Shown: positions 1 to 6,135 of the stretch, in pieces
Numbering within the stretch: position 1 is the stretch's first letter
Layout of the letters: every line of letters starts with the position of its first letter
Source of the DNA: an uncultured Acetatifactor sp.
Lineage (GTDB): Bacteria > Bacillota > Clostridia > Lachnospirales > Lachnospiraceae
Reading direction: 5' to 3'
Length of the DNA: 7,805 nucleotides
Assembly: GCA_947626405.1 (NCBI GenBank)
Contig: CANQSE010000085.1
Location: forward strand, 1-7,805
The notes under the pieces: model-generated
Seen by the model: the letters and a program-made list of their open reading frames with translations, nothing else
What the model was told of the DNA's origin: nothing
Database searches by the model: none
Program-made: the position numbers and the translations under genes

Positions 1-7
1 CACTAAC

Positions 8-45
8 AAGTCAATATCTTTTATTAATTTGGGAAGTCAATATCT
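8..45. repeat. 12-base direct repeat upstream of the thi promoter
   Basis: The 12-mer AAGTCAATATCT occurs at 8-19 and again at 34-45, 26 bases apart, ending five bases before the -35 box. The second copy also contributes to a small inverted repeat, TCAAT at 37-41 and ATTGA at 49-53, which runs into the -35 element. It could be a paired protein-binding site or the trace of a small duplication. The window edge hides anything further upstream, and no regulator is recognisable from the motif. Confidence 0.5.
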
Positions 46-49
46 ATGA

Positions 50-78
50 TTGACGGGGAGGTTTTGGTGTGGTATAGT
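50..78 (+). promoter_or_regulatory. Sigma-A-type promoter of the thiamine operon
   Basis: TTGACG at 50-55 (five of six matches to TTGACA) and TATAGT at 73-78 (five of six to TATAAT) are separated by exactly 17 bases. A TG at 70-71 forms an extended -10 (TGG then TATAGT). The predicted transcription start is about 84-86, roughly 35 bases before the TPP aptamer. The position directly upstream of the riboswitch and the optimal spacing make this the likely promoter of the whole operon. Confidence 0.8.
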
Positions 79-93
79 ATTGCATTGTAAAAA

Positions 94-109
94 GCCGTGG
101 ACGCACGGC
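94..109 (+). other. Short hairpin at the 5' end of the leader RNA
   Basis: GCCGTG (94-99) and CACGGC (104-109) form a perfect six-pair stem with a GACG loop. With transcription starting near 85, it would fold within about ten bases of the RNA 5' end, before the riboswitch. Such 5' stems often protect an mRNA from 5'-dependent decay; that role is inferred here. It is not part of the conserved TPP aptamer core. Confidence 0.45.
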
Positions 110-118
110 GGTATATAA

Positions 119-205
119 CGGACGGGAGCCTGTGTGACAGGCTGAGAGGAAGGTATTACCTTCGACCGGTAACCTGATTTGGATAATGCCAACGTAGGGA
201 CACGC
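119..205 (+). promoter_or_regulatory. TPP riboswitch (THI element) aptamer
   Basis: The conserved THI-box blocks appear in order: CTGAGA at 142-147, ACCTGA at 172-177, GGATAATGCC at 181-190 and GTAGGGA at 194-200. A stem of AGCCTG (127-132) with CAGGCT (138-143) forms the pyrimidine-sensing arm. An optional extra stem, GAAGGT (149-154) with ACCTTC (158-163), lies between the arms. TTGG (179-182) pairs with CCAA (189-192) in the pyrophosphate-sensing arm. The closing P1 stem is not obvious: I can only build an imperfect one around 114-120 and 203-208, so the outer limits are approximate. It binds thiamine pyrophosphate and should reduce expression of the downstream operon when TPP is plentiful. 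Confidence 0.95.
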
Positions 206-223
206 ATAAAAGGGCTTGATTTT

Positions 224-255
224 ACGGAAGCTGCCAGACAGGCATGCTTCCGTTT
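224..255 (+). terminator. Expression-platform hairpin of the TPP riboswitch
   Basis: ACGGAAGC (224-231) plus TGCC (232-235) pairs with GGCA (241-244) plus GCTTCCGT (246-253), giving 12 pairs with one bulged T at 245 and a five-base loop. It is followed by TTT, GCAG and TTTT, an interrupted U-tract, and then the thiS Shine-Dalgarno at 264-269. Position and strength suggest an attenuator that forms when the aptamer is bound by TPP. The poor U-tract leaves open control at translation initiation instead. I did not find a clear competing antiterminator strand. Confidence 0.6.
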
Positions 256-276
256 GCAGTTTTGGAGGGAATGTTT

Positions 277-471
277 ATGGTAAAAATAAACGGAAAAGAT
301 ATCGAAGCGGACGGCAGGACGCTGCTTGATTATCTTGACGGCGCGGACTATGACCCAGAATGTATCGCGGTAGAGATAAACGGGGATATTGTACCGAAAA
401 AAGACTATGTAAGCACCATCCTGCGGGACGGGGACTGCGTCGAGATCGTAAGCTTTGTGGGAGGCGGCTGA
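277..471 (+). CDS. thiS: Sulfur carrier protein ThiS
   Basis: This 64-residue ubiquitin-fold protein carries sulfur for thiazole synthesis. Its C-terminal glycine is adenylated by ThiF, converted to a thiocarboxylate, and the sulfur is given to ThiG. The sequence shows the usual MVKINGK start, a hydrophobic AVEINGDIVP stretch (residues 31-40), the DGDCVEIVSFVGGG end (51-64) and the obligatory terminal Gly-Gly. The length matches the family (about 65 residues). GGAGGG at 264-269 sits seven bases before the ATG at 277. An in-frame ATG at 271 is only one base from that site, and one at 244 lies inside the leader hairpin, so 277 is preferred. It is the first gene after the riboswitch, and thiF begins one base after its stop. 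Confidence 0.95.
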   Translation: MVKINGKDIEADGRTLLDYLDGADYDPECIAVEINGDIVPKKDYVSTILRDGDCVEIVSFVGGG

Positions 472-472
472 T

Positions 473-1102
473 ATGGTGCCGACAAGGGAAGAATGGTACA
501 AAGCCCTGTCAGACAGGCACGGCGAAAAGACGCAGAAAAAATTTTCATCAAAGACTGTCGCGGTGTGCGGACTTGGAGGGCTGGGCTCAAATATCGCCGT
601 CGCGCTGGCGAGAGCCGGAATCGGCAGTCTCATACTGATCGATTTTGATCGGGTTGACACCGCAAACCTGAACCGTCAGCAGTACAAGGCGGCGCAGGTG
701 GGGCGGTACAAAACGGAAGCGCTCGAGGAAAATTTATCGGAGATATCTCCGTATATTCAGCTTGTGACGCATAACGAGAGGATTACGCGTGAAAATGCCG
801 CCGATCTGCTTGGCGGGGCCGACATCATATGCGAGGCGCTTGACGCGGCAAGGGAAAAAGCAATGCTTGTAAACTTTGTCCTGGAAAGGATGTCTGACAA
901 ATATCTCGTGGCGGCTTCGGGAATGGCAGGGCTTGGAAGTCCAAACGACATAAGGACCCGAAGGGTGTCGGAGCGTTTTTATCTTTGCGGTGACGGCGTA
1001 AGCGACATACGGAGTGAGGAAGCGATTGTGGCGCCGCGGGTGATGCTCTGTGCAGCGCATCAGGCTCAGACGGTGTTGAGGATCATAACGGAACAATTTT
1101 AA
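473..1102 (+). CDS. thiF: ThiS adenylyltransferase ThiF, short clostridial type
   Basis: This 209-residue E1-like enzyme activates the C-terminus of ThiS with ATP. The nucleotide-binding glycine loop is [10 protein letters not shown] at residues 31-40, followed by LIDFDRVD (55-62) and the ANLNRQQY segment (64-71) with the Arg expected to contact ATP. Further on are the [10 protein letters not shown] region (116-125) and [10 protein letters not shown] (146-155). It is shorter than E. coli ThiF/MoeB enzymes (about 250 residues). It has four scattered cysteines (32, 120, 172, 193) and no CxxC pairs, so the structural zinc site is absent. This matches the short ThiF group seen in clostridia. The ATG at 473 follows the thiS stop by one base, with a GGGAGG site at 459-464 inside the thiS end, implying coupled translation. 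Confidence 0.92.
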   Translation: MVPTREEWYKALSDRHGEKTQKKFSSKTVAVCGLGGLGSNIAVALARAGIGSLILIDFDRVDTANLNRQQYKAAQVGRYKTEALEENLSEISPYIQLVTHNERITRENAADLLGGADIICEALDAAREKAMLVNFVLERMSDKYLVAASGMAGLGSPNDIRTRRVSERFYLCGDGVSDIRSEEAIVAPRVMLCAAHQAQTVLRIITEQF

Positions 1103-1125
1103 GTACAGGGAAAGAGGGAATCAAA

Positions 1126-1896
1126 ATGACAGACGACAGGCTTGTGATCGGGGGGCATGAATTTAACTCCCGCTTTATTCTCGGATCAGGTAAATATTCC
1201 ATGAATATGATTGAGGCGGCGGTAAAGGATGCGGGTGCGGAGATTATAACTCTGGCTGTCCGGCGCGCCAACACAAAGGAGCAGGAAAACATTCTGGATT
1301 ATATTCCGGAGGGGGTGACGCTGCTTCCAAACACCAGCGGCGCAAGAAACGCGGACGAGGCTGTCAGGATCGCCCGTCTTGCAAGGGAGCTGGGGTGCGG
1401 CAATTTTGTAAAAATCGAGATTATGAGAGACTCAAAATACCTTCTGCCTGATAATCAGGAGACGATAAAGGCCACTGACGTCCTTGCCGCGGAAGGCTTT
1501 ATAGTCATGGCTTATATGTATCCGGATCTGAATGTGGCAAGGGATCTTGTGAGCGCGGGCGCAGCAAGCGTTATGCCGCTGGCCTCTCCGATTGGCTCAA
1601 ACAAGGGGCTGCAGACCAGAGAGTTTATCCAGATATTAATAGACGAAATTGACGTTCCAGTGATTGTGGACGCGGGAATCGGAAGGCCGTCGCAGGCATG
1701 CGAGGTTATGGAGATGGGAGCGGCGGCAGTCATGGCAAATACGGCTCTTGCAACGGCGGGGGATCTTCCGCTGATGGCGCGGGCGTTTAAGGAAGCCATA
1801 AGTGCGGGACGCAAGGCGTATCTTGCAGGGCTCGGGAGAGTCCTTGCGCGGGGTGCGTCAGCATCCGATCCGCTCACGGGCTTTCTTCGCGATTAG
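1126..1896 (+). CDS. thiG: Thiazole synthase ThiG
   Basis: This 256-residue TIM-barrel enzyme condenses 1-deoxy-D-xylulose 5-phosphate, dehydroglycine and the ThiS thiocarboxylate into the thiazole phosphate. The N-terminus [19 protein letters not shown] (residues 6-24) is typical. The Schiff-base lysine is K96 in NFVKIEI, matching the catalytic lysine position in Bacillus ThiG. Phosphate-binding and barrel motifs follow: [12 protein letters not shown] (151-162), [11 protein letters not shown] (181-191) and AVMANTALA (201-209). The length is standard. The ATG at 1126 has a GAGGG site at 1114-1118, seven bases upstream, and lies 23 bases after thiF. It is expected to work as a complex with ThiH or ThiS from the neighbouring genes. 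Confidence 0.97.
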   Translation: MTDDRLVIGGHEFNSRFILGSGKYSMNMIEAAVKDAGAEIITLAVRRANTKEQENILDYIPEGVTLLPNTSGARNADEAVRIARLARELGCGNFVKIEIMRDSKYLLPDNQETIKATDVLAAEGFIVMAYMYPDLNVARDLVSAGAASVMPLASPIGSNKGLQTREFIQILIDEIDVPVIVDAGIGRPSQACEVMEMGAAAVMANTALATAGDLPLMARAFKEAISAGRKAYLAGLGRVLARGASASDPLTGFLRD

Positions 1897-1910
1897 GGGG
1901 GTGAAGCAGA

Positions 1911-3164
1911 TTGAAAAACCAGTTTTTTGTGGATTCGGATTCTTTGTCTTCTGAAGCCGCAGCCGTAAAGCACCGGCTTGAAAACGATCCGTCCTCCCGC
2001 ACAAACCATATGGAATACATGCCGGGGATGGAGGTAATAGAGTCCGACGTATGCGATAACGTCATGGGACACGTGCGTTCGTTTGATTATTCTTCGTACA
2101 CCGCCGGTGACGTGAGAGCGGCTCTTGAGAAGGACACATGCACGATAGAGGACTTCAAGGCTCTTTTGTCTCCCGCGGCCGAGCCTTTTCTGGAAAGGAT
2201 GGCTCAGAGGGCGCGTATTGAGACGGGAAGGCATTTCGGAAACACGGTGTATTTTTTCACTCCGCTGTATATTGCCAATTACTGCGAAAATTACTGCGTT
2301 TACTGCGGATTTAACTGTTACAACCACATTAACCGCATGAAGCTTTCAATGGAGCAGATTGAAAAGGAAATGAAGGTAATTGCCGACAGCGGAATGGAGG
2401 AAATTCTGATTCTCACCGGCGAGAGCCGCGGACAGAGCAATGTGGAGTATATCGGAGAAGCCTGCAAACTGGCGCGGAAATATTTCCGCATGACAGGGCT
2501 TGAGATTTATCCTGTAAATACGGACGAGTACAGATATCTGCATCAATGCGGAGCCGATTATGTCACCGTATTCCAGGAGACCTACGATGCTGAAAGGTAC
2601 GAGCAGCTTCACCTGCTTGGACACAAGCGTGTATGGCCGTATCGTTTTGACGCGCAGGAGAGGGCCCTGCGGGGCGGGATGCGCGGCGTGGCTTTTTCGG
2701 CGCTGCTTGGGCTGTCTGATTTTCGCAAAGATGCGCTGGCAAGCGCGCTCCACGTTTATTACCTTCAGCGGAAATATCCGTATGCGGAAATGTCTCTGTC
2801 ATGCCCCAGACTCAGGCCAATCATAAACAACGACAGGATCAATCCGCAGGACGTAGGGGAAAAGCAGCTCTGCCAGATCCTCTGCGCATACCGCATATTC
2901 CTGCCGTATGTGGGAATTACCGTATCTTCAAGGGAGAGCGCCGAGTTTAGAAACGGTATAGTAAAGATTGCGGCGACAAAGGTTTCAGCCGGCGTTTCGA
3001 CAGGAATCGGCGATCATGAAAGCAAATACAGCGGAAAGGTCTCTGAAGAACAGCACGGCGACGAGCAGTTTGAGATCAACGATACCCGCAGCCTTAAAAG
3101 TATGTATCGGGATATTTCAAAGGAGGGTCTCCAGCCCGTGATGAACGATTATATATTTCTGTAA
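1911..3164 (+). CDS. thiH: 2-iminoacetate synthase ThiH (radical SAM tyrosine lyase)
   Basis: This 417-residue radical SAM enzyme cleaves tyrosine to p-cresol and dehydroglycine for ThiG, the anaerobic alternative to glycine oxidase ThiO. The CX3CX2C cluster motif is NYCENYCVYCGF (residues 123-134), with cysteines 125, 129 and 132 binding the [4Fe-4S] cluster. Also typical are ALLSPAAEPFLE (84-95), HFGNTV (108-113), LILTGES (166-172), VFQETYD (220-226), SCPRLRP (297-303), SSRES (339-343) and a GLQPV near the end (406-410). The start is TTG at 1911, preceded by AGGGGGGTGA at 1895-1904. Compared with E. coli ThiH there are about 40 extra N-terminal residues. Internal ATGs at residues 34, 37 and 40 lack a good ribosome site, so the TTG start is favoured. 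Confidence 0.95.
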   Translation: MKNQFFVDSDSLSSEAAAVKHRLENDPSSRTNHMEYMPGMEVIESDVCDNVMGHVRSFDYSSYTAGDVRAALEKDTCTIEDFKALLSPAAEPFLERMAQRARIETGRHFGNTVYFFTPLYIANYCENYCVYCGFNCYNHINRMKLSMEQIEKEMKVIADSGMEEILILTGESRGQSNVEYIGEACKLARKYFRMTGLEIYPVNTDEYRYLHQCGADYVTVFQETYDAERYEQLHLLGHKRVWPYRFDAQERALRGGMRGVAFSALLGLSDFRKDALASALHVYYLQRKYPYAEMSLSCPRLRPIINNDRINPQDVGEKQLCQILCAYRIFLPYVGITVSSRESAEFRNGIVKIAATKVSAGVSTGIGDHESKYSGKVSEEQHGDEQFEINDTRSLKSMYRDISKEGLQPVMNDYIFL

Positions 3165-3181
3165 TGCTTTGGAGGAAAAGC

Positions 3182-3826
3182 ATGAAAAATATGGATATGA
3201 CCCTTTATTTTATAACGGACAGCACCCGTTGTACGGAAGATGAATTTCTGTATCGGGTGGAGGAGGCGCTTGCGGGAGGAGCAACCCTGCTGCAGCTTCG
3301 CGAGAAAGAAAAAACCACGCGCGAGTACATGGAGCTTGCCTGCAAGGTCCACAGGATTGCGGAGAGGTACAAGGTCCCGCTTATAATTGACGACAGAGTG
3401 GATGTGGCGCTTGCATCGGGAGCTGAGGGCGTACATGTGGGAGAGTCCGATATGCCCGTAAACGACGCAAGAAGGCTTATGGGGAAAGAAAAAATTGTGG
3501 GAGCAACTGCCAAGACCGTTCCAAGGGCTTTGGAGGCGTATGAGCAGGGGGCCGATTATCTGGGTGTCGGGGCGATCTTTCCCACCACCACAAAGGTAAA
3601 GACTGTTTTAACATCCACAGAAACGCTCAGGGAGATCTGCGAGGCGGTGCCTGTTCCTGTCAATGCAATCGGAGGACTAAACAGCAGCAATATAAACGTG
3701 CTGGAGGGTATTCCTGTCGCGGGGATCTGTGTGGTGTCGGCAATTATGAGTGCTCAGGATCCGAGGCGTGCCGCCATGGAGTTAAGAGCGGGGGCTGAAA
3801 AATTAAAAAGGAGCCTTAAGATATGA
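3182..3826 (+). CDS. thiE: Thiamine-phosphate synthase ThiE
   Basis: This 214-residue TIM-barrel enzyme couples HMP pyrophosphate with thiazole phosphate to make thiamine phosphate. Family motifs run in order: YFITDS (9-14), LLQLREK (36-42, pyrophosphate contacts), LIIDDRVDVALASGAEGVHV (67-86) with GESDMP following (87-92), VGATAKT (106-112), DYLGVGAIFPTTTK (125-138, the flexible loop over the active site), VPVNAIGGLN (158-167) and GICVVSAIM (181-189). Two familiar positions differ: the usual Asn before DR is Asp70, and the usual HxGQ is HVGE (Glu88). An ATG at 3164 overlaps the thiH stop, but GGAGG at 3171-3175 sits six bases before the ATG at 3182, which is preferred. Its stop overlaps the thiD start. 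Confidence 0.95.
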   Translation: MKNMDMTLYFITDSTRCTEDEFLYRVEEALAGGATLLQLREKEKTTREYMELACKVHRIAERYKVPLIIDDRVDVALASGAEGVHVGESDMPVNDARRLMGKEKIVGATAKTVPRALEAYEQGADYLGVGAIFPTTTKVKTVLTSTETLREICEAVPVPVNAIGGLNSSNINVLEGIPVAGICVVSAIMSAQDPRRAAMELRAGAEKLKRSLKI

Positions 3827-4635
3827 AGACGGCGCTTGCTATCGCGGGAAGCGATTCATGCGGAGGAGCGGGCATCCAGGCGGATTTAAAGACAATGACA
3901 ATGAACGGCGTATACGCAATGAGCGCCGTGACGGCGCTGACGGCGCAGAATACGGTCGGCGTGAGAGCGATTCTTAAATCCACGCCTGAATTTCTTGCCG
4001 ACCAGATTGACGCGGTATTTGAGGATATTTTCCCTGATGCCGTAAAGATCGGAATGGCGCCTTCGCAGGAGCTGATCAGCGTCATAGGAGACAGGCTTAA
4101 ATTTCACCGGGCGGTAAACATCGTGCTTGATCCGGTGATGGTGGCGACAAGCGGCGTTTCTCTGATGCAGAAGGATGCTGTTTCGGTTCTTGCCGGGGAG
4201 CTTCTGCCGATGGCGGATCTTGTAACGCCTAATATTCCGGAAGCGGAGAGCCTTGCCGGAATGTCGGTGGAGAGCAGGGATGACATGATAAGGGCCGCGG
4301 AAAGGATCGGAAGCGCTTACGGGTGCGCCGTCCTTGTAAAGGGAGGGCACATGGCGCAGGGGGCGGACGATCTTTTGTATGCGGACGGCAGGATCCGGTG
4401 GTTCTGCGGTGAGAGGATTGATAATCCCAATACCCACGGGACAGGATGTACGCTTTCCAGCGCGATTGCCGCTAATCTTGCCAAAGGCTTTACCCTGGAG
4501 GAGTCGGTTTTATATGCCAGGGAATATCTTCAGGGGGCGCTTCGGGCCATGCTTGACCTTGGTAAGGGCCCGGGGCCGATGCAGCACAATTTTGACCTCA
4601 GCTCCCGTTTTGCGCGGGAGCGTGAAACTGAATGA
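3823..4635 (+). CDS. thiD: HMP / HMP-phosphate kinase ThiD
   Basis: This 270-residue ribokinase-fold enzyme phosphorylates hydroxymethylpyrimidine and then its monophosphate, giving the HMP-PP used by ThiE. It begins with the signature ALAIAGSDSCGGAGIQADLK (residues 4-23). KIGM (75-78), VLDPVMVATSG (101-111), VTPNIPEAESLAG (134-146) and VLVKGGHM (170-177) follow. The anion-hole motif NTHGTGCTLSSAIAANLA (203-220) contains Cys209, the expected catalytic base. The length is typical. The ATG at 3823 overlaps the thiE stop (ATGA), with a GGAG site at 3810-3813, so thiE and thiD are probably translated together. Some bifunctional pyridoxal kinases look similar, but the operon context makes ThiD the clear choice. 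Confidence 0.96.
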   Translation: MKTALAIAGSDSCGGAGIQADLKTMTMNGVYAMSAVTALTAQNTVGVRAILKSTPEFLADQIDAVFEDIFPDAVKIGMAPSQELISVIGDRLKFHRAVNIVLDPVMVATSGVSLMQKDAVSVLAGELLPMADLVTPNIPEAESLAGMSVESRDDMIRAAERIGSAYGCAVLVKGGHMAQGADDLLYADGRIRWFCGERIDNPNTHGTGCTLSSAIAANLAKGFTLEESVLYAREYLQGALRAMLDLGKGPGPMQHNFDLSSRFARERETE

Positions 4636-4650
4636 AAGGAATCCGGAATA

Positions 4651-5955
4651 ATGAGAAATTACGCTACACAAATGGAAGCTGCAAGAAAAGGAATCGTCAC
4701 GCCTGAAATGGAAGCGGTCGCGTCCAAAGAGTACAGGACGGTTGAGGAGATCAGGGAGCTTGTGGCAAAGGGGCAGGTGGTGATCTGCGCAAACAGGCTT
4801 CATGAAAGTATTGAACCAAACGGCGTGGGCTCAATGCTTCGGACAAAGATAAACGTAAATCTCGGCGTCTCAAGGGACTGCAGGGATTATGATGTGGAAA
4901 TGGAAAAGGTAATGACTGCGGTCCGCCTTGGCGCGGAAGCTATCATGGATCTGTCTTCTCACGGAAACACTCAGCCGTTTAGACAGAGGCTTATAAAAGA
5001 ATGTCCGGCAATGATCGGAACCGTTCCCGTGTACGACAGCGTGCTCCATTATCAGAGAGATCTTGCCGAGCTCTCCGCAAAGGATTTTATTGACGTGGTG
5101 CGTCTTCACGCCCGTGACGGGGTTGATTTTGTGACTCTGCACTGCGGCATAACGCGCAGGACCATAGAGCAGATCAAAAGACATAAAAGGAAGATGAACA
5201 TTGTGTCAAGAGGGGGTTCCCTTGTTTTTGCATGGATGAGCATGACCGGACAGGAAAACCCGTTTTATGAGTATTTTGATGAGATTCTTGACATCTGCAG
5301 GGAGTATGACGTCACCATCTCACTGGGCGACGCCTGCCGCCCCGGATGTCTTGCCGACGGAAGCGACGTCTGCCAGATAGAGGAACTGGTGCGCCTTGGT
5401 GAACTGACAAAACGCGCCTGGGAAAAGGATGTCCAGGTGATGGTTGAGGGACCGGGACATATGCCAATGGACCAGATTGAAGCAAATATGAAGATGCAGC
5501 AGTCGATCTGCATGGGAGCGCCTTTTTATGTGCTTGGGCCCATAGTGACTGATATCGCCCCGGGCTATGACCATATCACCTCAGCTATCGGCGGCTCTAT
5601 AGCGGCCGCAAACGGAGCGGCTTTCCTCTGCTATGTCACTCCCGCGGAACACCTTGCGCTGCCAGATGTGGACGATGTAAAGCAGGGAATTATCGCCGCC
5701 CGCATTGCGGCGCACGCGGCGGATATAGCGAAAAAGGTTCCTCATGCAAGGGATATGGATGATCGCATGGCGGATGCAAGAAGGACGTTTGACTGGGAGA
5801 AGCAGTGGGAATGCTCCATCGACCCTGAGAGGGCAAAGGCAATACGTGACAGCAGGGCTCCCGAGAACGAGGATAGCTGTTCAATGTGCGGCAAGTTCTG
5901 CGCAGTGAGGAGCATGAACAAGGCGTTAAGCGGAGAGTATATCGATATTTTGTGA
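4651..5955 (+). CDS. thiC: Phosphomethylpyrimidine synthase ThiC, short form
   Basis: This 434-residue radical SAM enzyme rearranges aminoimidazole ribotide (AIR), the purine intermediate, into HMP phosphate. Visible family motifs are DLSSHGNTQ (100-108), [20 protein letters not shown] (151-170), [13 protein letters not shown] (184-196), [10 protein letters not shown] (223-232), [13 protein letters not shown] (264-276), [19 protein letters not shown] (297-315) and [14 protein letters not shown] (325-338). The cluster-binding cysteines near the C-terminus are 410, 413 and 417 in [11 protein letters not shown]. The spacing is CX2CX3C, one residue shorter than the CX2CX4C of E. coli-type ThiC. 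The protein lacks the long N-terminal domain of the roughly 600-residue enzymes, as in clostridial and archaeal relatives. An AAAGGA site at 4635-4640 precedes the ATG. The final eleven codons are duplicated just downstream. Confidence 0.96.
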   Translation: MRNYATQMEAARKGIVTPEMEAVASKEYRTVEEIRELVAKGQVVICANRLHESIEPNGVGSMLRTKINVNLGVSRDCRDYDVEMEKVMTAVRLGAEAIMDLSSHGNTQPFRQRLIKECPAMIGTVPVYDSVLHYQRDLAELSAKDFIDVVRLHARDGVDFVTLHCGITRRTIEQIKRHKRKMNIVSRGGSLVFAWMSMTGQENPFYEYFDEILDICREYDVTISLGDACRPGCLADGSDVCQIEELVRLGELTKRAWEKDVQVMVEGPGHMPMDQIEANMKMQQSICMGAPFYVLGPIVTDIAPGYDHITSAIGGSIAAANGAAFLCYVTPAEHLALPDVDDVKQGIIAARIAAHAADIAKKVPHARDMDDRMADARRTFDWEKQWECSIDPERAKAIRDSRAPENEDSCSMCGKFCAVRSMNKALSGEYIDIL

Positions 5956-6000
5956 GGATAAAAGCTTAAGCGGAGAGTATATCGATATTTTGCGAGGATA
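5926..6000 (+). repeat. Tandem duplication of the thiC 3' end
   Basis: Bases 5926-5960 and 5966-6000 are 35-base copies that differ at one position, T5953 versus C5993, with a 40-base period. The first copy holds the last thiC codons (LSGEYIDIL), the TGA stop and five more bases. The single mismatch turns that stop into CGA in the second copy. Because 40 is not a multiple of three, the second copy is out of frame with thiC and is not translated as part of it. The near identity suggests a recent event. Confidence 0.9.
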
Positions 6001-6104
6001 AGAACATTAGCTCAGATAATAAGAACATTAACTCGGATAATAAGAACATTAGTTCAGATGATAAGAACATTAATTCAGATAATAAGAACATTAACTCAGA
6101 TAAA
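6000..6104 (+). repeat. Five tandem copies of a 21-base unit
   Basis: Units begin at 6000, 6021, 6042, 6063 and 6084. Each starts AAGAACATTA, followed by a variable R-Y pair, TCRGAT and a final triplet (AAT, AAT, GAT, AAT, AAA). Variation falls mainly on the two bases after AAGAACATTA (GC, AC, GT, AT, AC). The array begins at the last base of the thiC duplication and ends shortly before the ribosome site of the next gene. The unit contains no convincing hairpin and no unique spacers. It resembles a minisatellite. Since 21 is a multiple of three, several frames stay open through the array (see findings), but none has a good start site. Confidence 0.92.
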
Positions 6105-6111
6105 AATTTAC

Positions 6112-6117
6112 GGAGGA
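6112..6117 (+). promoter_or_regulatory. Shine-Dalgarno-like GGAGGA, unusually far from the next ATG
   Basis: GGAGGA at 6112-6117 is a strong ribosome site, but the first usable in-frame ATG of the following gene is at 6136, about 19 bases from the GGAGG core. The frame is closed by TAA at 6124-6126, so no earlier start exists for that gene. An ATT at 6122 with ideal spacing opens a five-codon frame that ends at TGA 6137-6139, overlapping the ATG as ATGA. Whether that frame is used is unknown. Confidence 0.55.
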
Positions 6118-6135
6118 ATACATTAAAAAAGTGCC

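Noticed and set aside
37..660. A 207-codon open frame on the minus strand across the promoter, riboswitch, thiS and thiF
   Set aside because: It runs opposite to a clear riboswitch and two conserved genes, and its product has no recognisable motif. It is a shadow frame.
1893..2327. Minus-strand open frames within thiH, thiD (3886-4437) and other thi genes
   Set aside because: They are complementary to highly conserved enzyme coding sequence and show no family motifs or ribosome sites. They are shadows caused by codon bias.
6000..6104. CRISPR array
   Set aside because: The 21-base units are directly head to tail with no unique spacers, and there are no cas genes in the window.
5966..6104. 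Small minus-strand gene through the repeat array (M-F-L-L-S-E-L type repeat, about 45 codons)
   Set aside because: It is open only because the unit length is a multiple of three. No ribosome site precedes its ATGs, and it has no non-repeated conserved part.
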